34,144 bases of DNA from an uncultured Saprospiraceae bacterium (GTDB lineage: Bacteria > Bacteroidota > Bacteroidia > Chitinophagales > Saprospiraceae): the NCBI GenBank assembly GCA_937926205.1, contig CALEYL010000048.1:1-34144 (forward strand), written 5' to 3'. Under the pieces are notes generated by a model. That model ran no database searches, was not told the DNA's origin, and saw only the letters and a program-made list of their open reading frames with translations. The translations under genes were made by a program, and so were the position numbers. How positions within the stretch are numbered: position 1 is the first letter of the stretch; the number at the start of each line of letters is the position of its first letter. Shown here in pieces: positions 30,224-34,144 of this stretch.

Positions 30224-33200
30224 CTAAAAAGTCTTTATCTTAATATTCCGGAACCACACCTGATTGCCGTGATCCTGCAGCGCAATATGCCCTTTCCGGG
30301 CTTTGCCAAAATCTGGCATGTCCTTAAATTTACTATTGGCAATCATTTGCGTCCACTGGCTGGTAAACATCTCGGTCTCGACTACTTTTTTGCCGTTGAG
30401 CCATTCTTTCAGCTTGCCGTTTTTGATGACCAACCGCACTTGATTCCATTGTCCTGCCGGTTTAACGGTTTCCTGCTTGCAGGAAACCAGGTCGTACAAA
30501 TCGCCGGCCCGGTGTTTTTGAATCAGGGCATCCGGGTGGCAGGTGTTGTCGAGCACCTGAATTTCCGGACCGGTTTGCCACACGTAGTCGTACTTATCCG
30601 AATCCACGACGTTGAAAATGATGCCGCTGTTGCCGCAGGGCGCAATTTTCCATTCTAAGCGCAATTCGTAATTTTCATACTCGCCTTCGGTGATGATGTC
30701 GCCGCCATCCACGGCCTGCCAGTCGCCGTTGGGATTTTTCTTTGCGTCGAGCATGATGGCGCCGTCTACGACTTTCCAGGCTGAGCCGATGGTTTGCTTT
30801 TTGAAATTGCGCCAGCCTTTCGTTGTTTTACCGTCGAAGAGCAGTTTCCAGCCAGCCTTCTGTTCTTCGGCGCTGAGGGTATTGGGCGCTGTAGGCGCCG
30901 GGGCTGGCCTGCGGAATCCGGGTTGCCCCTGCGGGATCCGGTTCAGCGTATACCAGGCTTCTGTCGACCACAATTCGAGGCCATTGGCGCTGGTCCACTC
31001 ATAAGGCAAATGCACGTAAACAACATGGTTTTCTTTCATGCCCGCCAGTTCGAGAAAGACTTTTTTGCGGTCGTTAGAAATATTGACCGACAGCACTTTC
31101 AGGGTCGATTGATCGAGTTTAGGGCCACCGTAATTATGTGTGGGCACGTACATCCACTGTTTTATGTCGTAATCAGAAGCCTGTAGGCCCTGTCCTTCTT
31201 CCAGAGGCTGGGTAAATTCGATCTCTATGCCATCTGATTTGGCACGCACCGCCAGCATTTCAAAAGCCGGTTTTTCATTGTATTTCAGGCGCTGCAGGCC
31301 GTACCAGAGTTTGCTGCTTTGCCCCCAGTTGCCGGTTGAGCCGATGCCGCCGATATAAAGTGCGCCATCGGGACCCCAGGTCATGCGGTTTACTCCGGAT
31401 TCGAGTCCCTGAATAAAGCGGAAGACGCAGCCCTGGTATTCGCCGCCGACTTTTTCCACAAACACGCGTTTGACGCCGCCGTGGGTGACTTCGCCATGAA
31501 TCATCTGGCCTTTGTAGGGGCCGTCATTGAGCGCGAGCGGGGTGCAGGGCGAGTTTCCGATTTCATCCTGCGGCAACCACACTACCGGAAGTTTGACAGG
31601 CAATTGAGCTACGCGGGACGAATCCACTGCCCGGGAGCCAAAAAAGGCGCCTTTGGTAACGTGGAGAATTTTGGAAGAAGGCAGCCAGTCGCCCTGATTG
31701 TCGGCGATAAAGATCTCATTGTCGACGCCGATGCCCACGCCATTGGGTGTGCGAAAACCTTCTGCGACGATTTCCATCTCGCCGGTTGCTTTGGAAATGC
31801 GAATCGCTTTGCCGCGGTCAGAAATCTGCGGGTTTGCACTCGCGCCGCCGGGCAAGATCGCGATGGCTAAAGCCGCATAAAAATAACCGTCTTTATAAGC
31901 TAAACCGAACCCAAATTCGTGAAAATTGGCCGATACTTTCCAACTGTTGCATACTGTCCGGTATTCATCAATGATGTCATCGCCGTCGCTGTCTATGAGT
32001 TTGGTCAATTCCTGCTTTTGCATGACATAGATGTCGCCGTCTACCACTTTCACGCCAAGCGGTTCAGCCAGACCTTTTGCAATTTTTTTATAGGTAATTT
32101 TAGAAGGATCTCCGCTTTGAACATTGTCCAGAATGTAAACGCCCCCTTCTGCGTCCCAGGTGCTGATGACCAGGCGACCATCAGGCAGAAAGTCCATGCC
32201 CCCCACTTTAGGTGCAAAATCGTTGGGGCGTGCCTGACTCAGGTCATAGCTTGGATGTACGGCATTCAGGGCGAATCCATCGCCGGGAATGCGTCGGGCT
32301 ACCGTCATAACCGGCACCACATCGGTTGATTTTGGTTGTTCATCCCGGTGGTGTTTCAGCGCGGAAGTGGGCACGACAACGAACGCTTCATCGTTAAAAG
32401 AGCGCCATTCCAAAGAAAGAAACTTGCCGCCTTTTGACTGGAAAAACTCCACGCGGTAGGGGTGGTAGCCGGCGTTTAGGGCAATCTCCCCGTCTTTTGC
32501 TTCTGTACCGTGTAAGCCGTCGTTGTCTATAATGACATTGTCATCGATGATGAGGCGCGATCCGTCATCGCTGGAAAGGCGAAAGACGTAGTTGTTGTCT
32601 TCCGGAATTTTGAGATACCCGCTGGCTTCGATGGCAAAATCATCTTCCAGTTGCAGGAAATCAGTGCTTTCCGCATAAATAACCGGCATGATGCCTTTAA
32701 AAGTATGTGGCGCCTTGAAGTTTACATCCGCCAGTTTATTGATAGAACCTTTAGAAACAAAAATTTTGAAGATGGCGCCGGAAAACAAGTCATCTTCTGT
32801 CAGACCTTTCACCCCGTCGATGAATTTCAGGCTGGCGGGTACAGCTTTTGCTCCGCCTGCTTTCTTTAAGGCGAGGGCTTCTTCGTCGGCATCCAGGGTC
32901 ATGATGTATTCCACCATCTCTTTGATATCGGCTTCATCCACTTCCGGGTGGGCCGTCATGGCTGCTTCGCCCCAAACGCCGGCGCCGCCGGAAATCACTT
33001 TGCTGGTCAGCATGGCCACATTGGAGGTCGAATTTTCGTATTTTTTAGCCACATCGACATAAGAAGGGCCGATGGTTTTTACATACGTATTGTGACAGGT
33101 TTTGCAATCGTTTCGGGCGATCAGGCGGTATCCGCGCGGCAGGTTTTCTGCTTCTTCTTCGCCTACGATCTTATTTTCATTTTCCAGAAGCGGTTTTTTG

Positions 33201-33913
33201 GTAAAAAAGGTCGTAAAACTTGTTTTTCCGTTTGCAGTGACTTCCAGTTCCATATCAGCATCAATACCGGCGAGGTTTTGTGCCTCGTGGGGTTTGATGT
33301 TGGAAAAGGTATGCGGCGCTTTGGTCTTTACATTGCTTTCCATCGCAATGGAACTCAGGTTGGTTTTAAAGCGCAGCTTGGCCCCGGAAGGTACTTCGCT
33401 GGTCACGAAGGTGCGCTCCAGACCAGTCTGGTTCGTTTCATTGACGACATATTCCGGCCGTTCATTGATGTGAATGGTTTTTCCATCCTCCAGCATCAGG
33501 TCGTAATTGACATAAACCTGCCCTTTTTCAAAACGGTGACCACGATAAGCCACTTTGTAAGGCGCTGCTTTCCCGCCTATTTCTACTGTCCAGGGAGACT
33601 CGTACTGGTTTTCAAACCAGGTATTGCCCAATGTACTGGGCTGTGGACCGTGGACGGTTGTGTAAACTGCCCCGTCAAAATTGACGCCGCCCTTCCATGC
33701 TTTGTAGAGGGCGCCGGTTTGTGCGCTATATGCGACCCAGAGGTTGTCGTTTAAAGCCACGGTAAGCATTCTGGGGAGGCTGTCCAGAACCGAGCGAAAA
33801 ACCCACGGATCGTGGGCACGCTCATAATCACCGGTGCTGTCTGAGCCGGATTTGCTGCAGGATGTTCCAAGAAACGCGATAAAGATCGCTGCAAAAAGTA
33901 TGTGTTGTTTCAT
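30224..33913 (-). CDS. Giant lipoprotein: cytochrome c + PA14 + sugar-dehydrogenase-like propeller + 3-keto-disaccharide hydrolase domain
   Basis: The 1229-residue product has a lipobox (FLGTSC, Cys19). Residues about 35-245 are a beta-rich region. Residues about 263-340 are a class I cytochrome c with heme site C270KTCH274 and probable axial Met319 (EAAMTAHP). Residues about 375-520 are a PA14-type domain (GYLKIPEDNNYVFRLSSDDG). Residues about 535-880 are a propeller of the sorbosone/glucose dehydrogenase or PVC-type family (GGMDFLPDGRLVISTWD, TPNGVGIGVDNEIFIADNQG, MTWGPDGALYIGG) with an EF-hand-like loop DSDGDDIIDE. Residues about 885-995 are a linker domain. Residues about 1012-1229 are a DUF1080/3-keto-disaccharide hydrolase domain. 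This suggests oxidation of a glycan at C3 with electrons passed to the built-in heme, then cleavage by the terminal domain. The two parts are known separately; the combined reaction is inference. It is first in a series with the chimeric hydrolase and MFS genes. No clear promoter was found. Confidence 0.9.
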   Translation of the reverse strand: MKQHILFAAIFIAFLGTSCSKSGSDSTGDYERAHDPWVFRSVLDSLPRMLTVALNDNLWVAYSAQTGALYKAWKGGVNFDGAVYTTVHGPQPSTLGNTWFENQYESPWTVEIGGKAAPYKVAYRGHRFEKGQVYVNYDLMLEDGKTIHINERPEYVVNETNQTGLERTFVTSEVPSGAKLRFKTNLSSIAMESNVKTKAPHTFSNIKPHEAQNLAGIDADMELEVTANGKTSFTTFFTKKPLLENENKIVGEEEAENLPRGYRLIARNDCKTCHNTYVKTIGPSYVDVAKKYENSTSNVAMLTSKVISGGAGVWGEAAMTAHPEVDEADIKEMVEYIMTLDADEEALALKKAGGAKAVPASLKFIDGVKGLTEDDLFSGAIFKIFVSKGSINKLADVNFKAPHTFKGIMPVIYAESTDFLQLEDDFAIEASGYLKIPEDNNYVFRLSSDDGSRLIIDDNVIIDNDGLHGTEAKDGEIALNAGYHPYRVEFFQSKGGKFLSLEWRSFNDEAFVVVPTSALKHHRDEQPKSTDVVPVMTVARRIPGDGFALNAVHPSYDLSQARPNDFAPKVGGMDFLPDGRLVISTWDAEGGVYILDNVQSGDPSKITYKKIAKGLAEPLGVKVVDGDIYVMQKQELTKLIDSDGDDIIDEYRTVCNSWKVSANFHEFGFGLAYKDGYFYAALAIAILPGGASANPQISDRGKAIRISKATGEMEIVAEGFRTPNGVGIGVDNEIFIADNQGDWLPSSKILHVTKGAFFGSRAVDSSRVAQLPVKLPVVWLPQDEIGNSPCTPLALNDGPYKGQMIHGEVTHGGVKRVFVEKVGGEYQGCVFRFIQGLESGVNRMTWGPDGALYIGGIGSTGNWGQSSKLWYGLQRLKYNEKPAFEMLAVRAKSDGIEIEFTQPLEEGQGLQASDYDIKQWMYVPTHNYGGPKLDQSTLKVLSVNISNDRKKVFLELAGMKENHVVYVHLPYEWTSANGLELWSTEAWYTLNRIPQGQPGFRRPAPAPTAPNTLSAEEQKAGWKLLFDGKTTKGWRNFKKQTIGSAWKVVDGAIMLDAKKNPNGDWQAVDGGDIITEGEYENYELRLEWKIAPCGNSGIIFNVVDSDKYDYVWQTGPEIQVLDNTCHPDALIQKHRAGDLYDLVSCKQETVKPAGQWNQVRLVIKNGKLKEWLNGKKVVETEMFTSQWTQMIANSKFKDMPDFGKARKGHIALQDHGNQVWFRNIKIKTF

Positions 33914-33931
33914 CAGTTGAGACGATTGATT

Positions 33932-34088
33932 TTAGATGTCAGACTTTAGATTTTAGACGTTATATGCCAGGTGTCAGATGTCAGACTTTAGAAATTAGAA
34001 TTTGCAGGACAAATAGAAGCACATACAAAACAGGCTATCCATTCTTCCCCATGTACGCCTAGTCTGAAATCTAATATCTAGCATCTAA
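33932..34088. repeat. Long imperfect inverted repeat of TTAGATG/TCTAA heptads
   Basis: The left side (33932-34005) divides into 7-nt words AGATGTC, AGACTTT, AGATTTT, AGACGTT ... AGATGTC, AGACTTT, AGAAATT. The right side (34062-34088) is TCTGAAA, TCTAATA, TCTAGCA, TCTAATT. It fills the region between the divergent lipoprotein gene and the gene starting at 34138, a total of 224 nt. Confidence 0.7.
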
Positions 34089-34120
34089 TTGAATTAAATC
34101 GAAAACATATCATACATTTG
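34089..34120 (+). promoter_or_regulatory. Promoter of the gene at the right edge
   Basis: TTG (34089-34091), a 21-nt spacer and TACATTTG (34113-34120) fit the Bacteroidota consensus. Transcription would start about 11 nt before the ATG at 34138. Confidence 0.6.
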
Positions 34121-34137
34121 TTTGCAAAAGAGCGAAC

Positions 34138-34144
34138 ATGAAAA
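34138..34144 (+). CDS. First two codons of a gene cut by the window edge
   Basis: ATG AAA follows a good promoter at a suitable distance, so a plus-strand gene probably starts here. The product is unknown. Confidence 0.4.

Larger units (their letters stand above)
29127..30900 (-). repeat. Tandem duplication of about 0.89 kb (MFS 5' end + leader + heptad repeat + hydrolase domain)
   Basis: Unit 1 (about 29127-30014) and unit 2 (about 30015-30900) have the same order on the plus strand: the first 33 codons of an MFS-like gene, a leader with CTGTTTTTCGTTTTGT, the GACGGTG heptad repeat, and a hydrolase domain. The domain parts are nearly identical (two amino acid differences over about 215). The 33-codon parts are much more diverged, at a rough two-thirds identity in DNA by eye. 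The unequal divergence suggests later gene conversion of the domain or a more complex origin. Confidence 0.8.

Noticed and set aside
31960..32000. DSDGDDIIDE in the giant lipoprotein as a dockerin that could pair with the cohesin-like modules
   Set aside because: There is a single EF-hand-like loop inside the propeller domain. A dockerin needs two such loops with following helices, and calcium loops are common in these propellers.

Overview
The window comes from a member of the Bacteroidota, most probably from the Saprospiraceae/Lewinella-Haliscomenobacter side of the phylum (the family-level placement is inference). The evidence is a gliding-motility type C-terminal domain, SprB-like repeats, a PorP/SprF protein, type A sorting tails, a SusC/SusD/SusE starch locus, and promoters of the Bacteroidota form TTTG-N19-TAnnTTTG. 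Shine-Dalgarno-like sites are not obvious.

Layout. (1) 1-7.5 kb, plus strand: the tail of a T9SS cargo gene with a strong terminator. Then a surface-protein cluster: a single cohesin-like protein with a type A tail, a 1792-residue protein with five cohesin-like modules on poly-glycine linkers plus about twelve SprB-like repeats and a type B tail, and its probable SprF partner. (2) 7.5-10.2 kb: a gene-free stretch between two copies of the same terminator, then an SlyD-like FKBP, a DJ-1/PfpI lipoprotein and a convergent class II aldolase. (3) 10.2-20.5 kb, minus strand: an esterase-phytanoyl dioxygenase pair, then a sus-type starch locus in the order susA-like amylase, susC, susD, susE. The SusD carries an inserted pair of SusE-type starch-binding domains. 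(4) 20.5-23.3 kb, plus strand: an acetyltransferase, a truncated REP-associated transposase, an unknown remnant, a REP-like palindrome and an endonuclease/exonuclease/phosphatase protein. (5) 23.3-26.2 kb, minus strand: a secreted multidomain metallopeptidase. (6) 26.4-33.9 kb, minus strand: a probable sugar-oxidation locus. It holds a giant lipoprotein fusing cytochrome c, PA14, a dehydrogenase-like propeller and a 3-keto-disaccharide hydrolase domain, then a chimeric second copy of the hydrolase domain and two MFS transporters. (7) The first two codons of a plus-strand gene close the window.

How the genes may work together. In region 3, SusA-like amylase would cut starch-derived glycans, and SusD/SusE would hold them for TonB-dependent import by SusC. 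In region 6, the lipoprotein could oxidise a glycoside at C3 and pass electrons to its own heme, the two hydrolase domains could cut the 3-keto product, and the MFS proteins could import the result. That scheme is inferred from domain content only.

The most unusual items are the SusD with an internal starch-binding insert, the chimeric hydrolase gene, which joins the N-terminus of an MFS transporter to a near-identical copy of its neighbour's last domain, and a set of intergenic inverted repeats. These repeats share a 7-nt period but differ in sequence from place to place.
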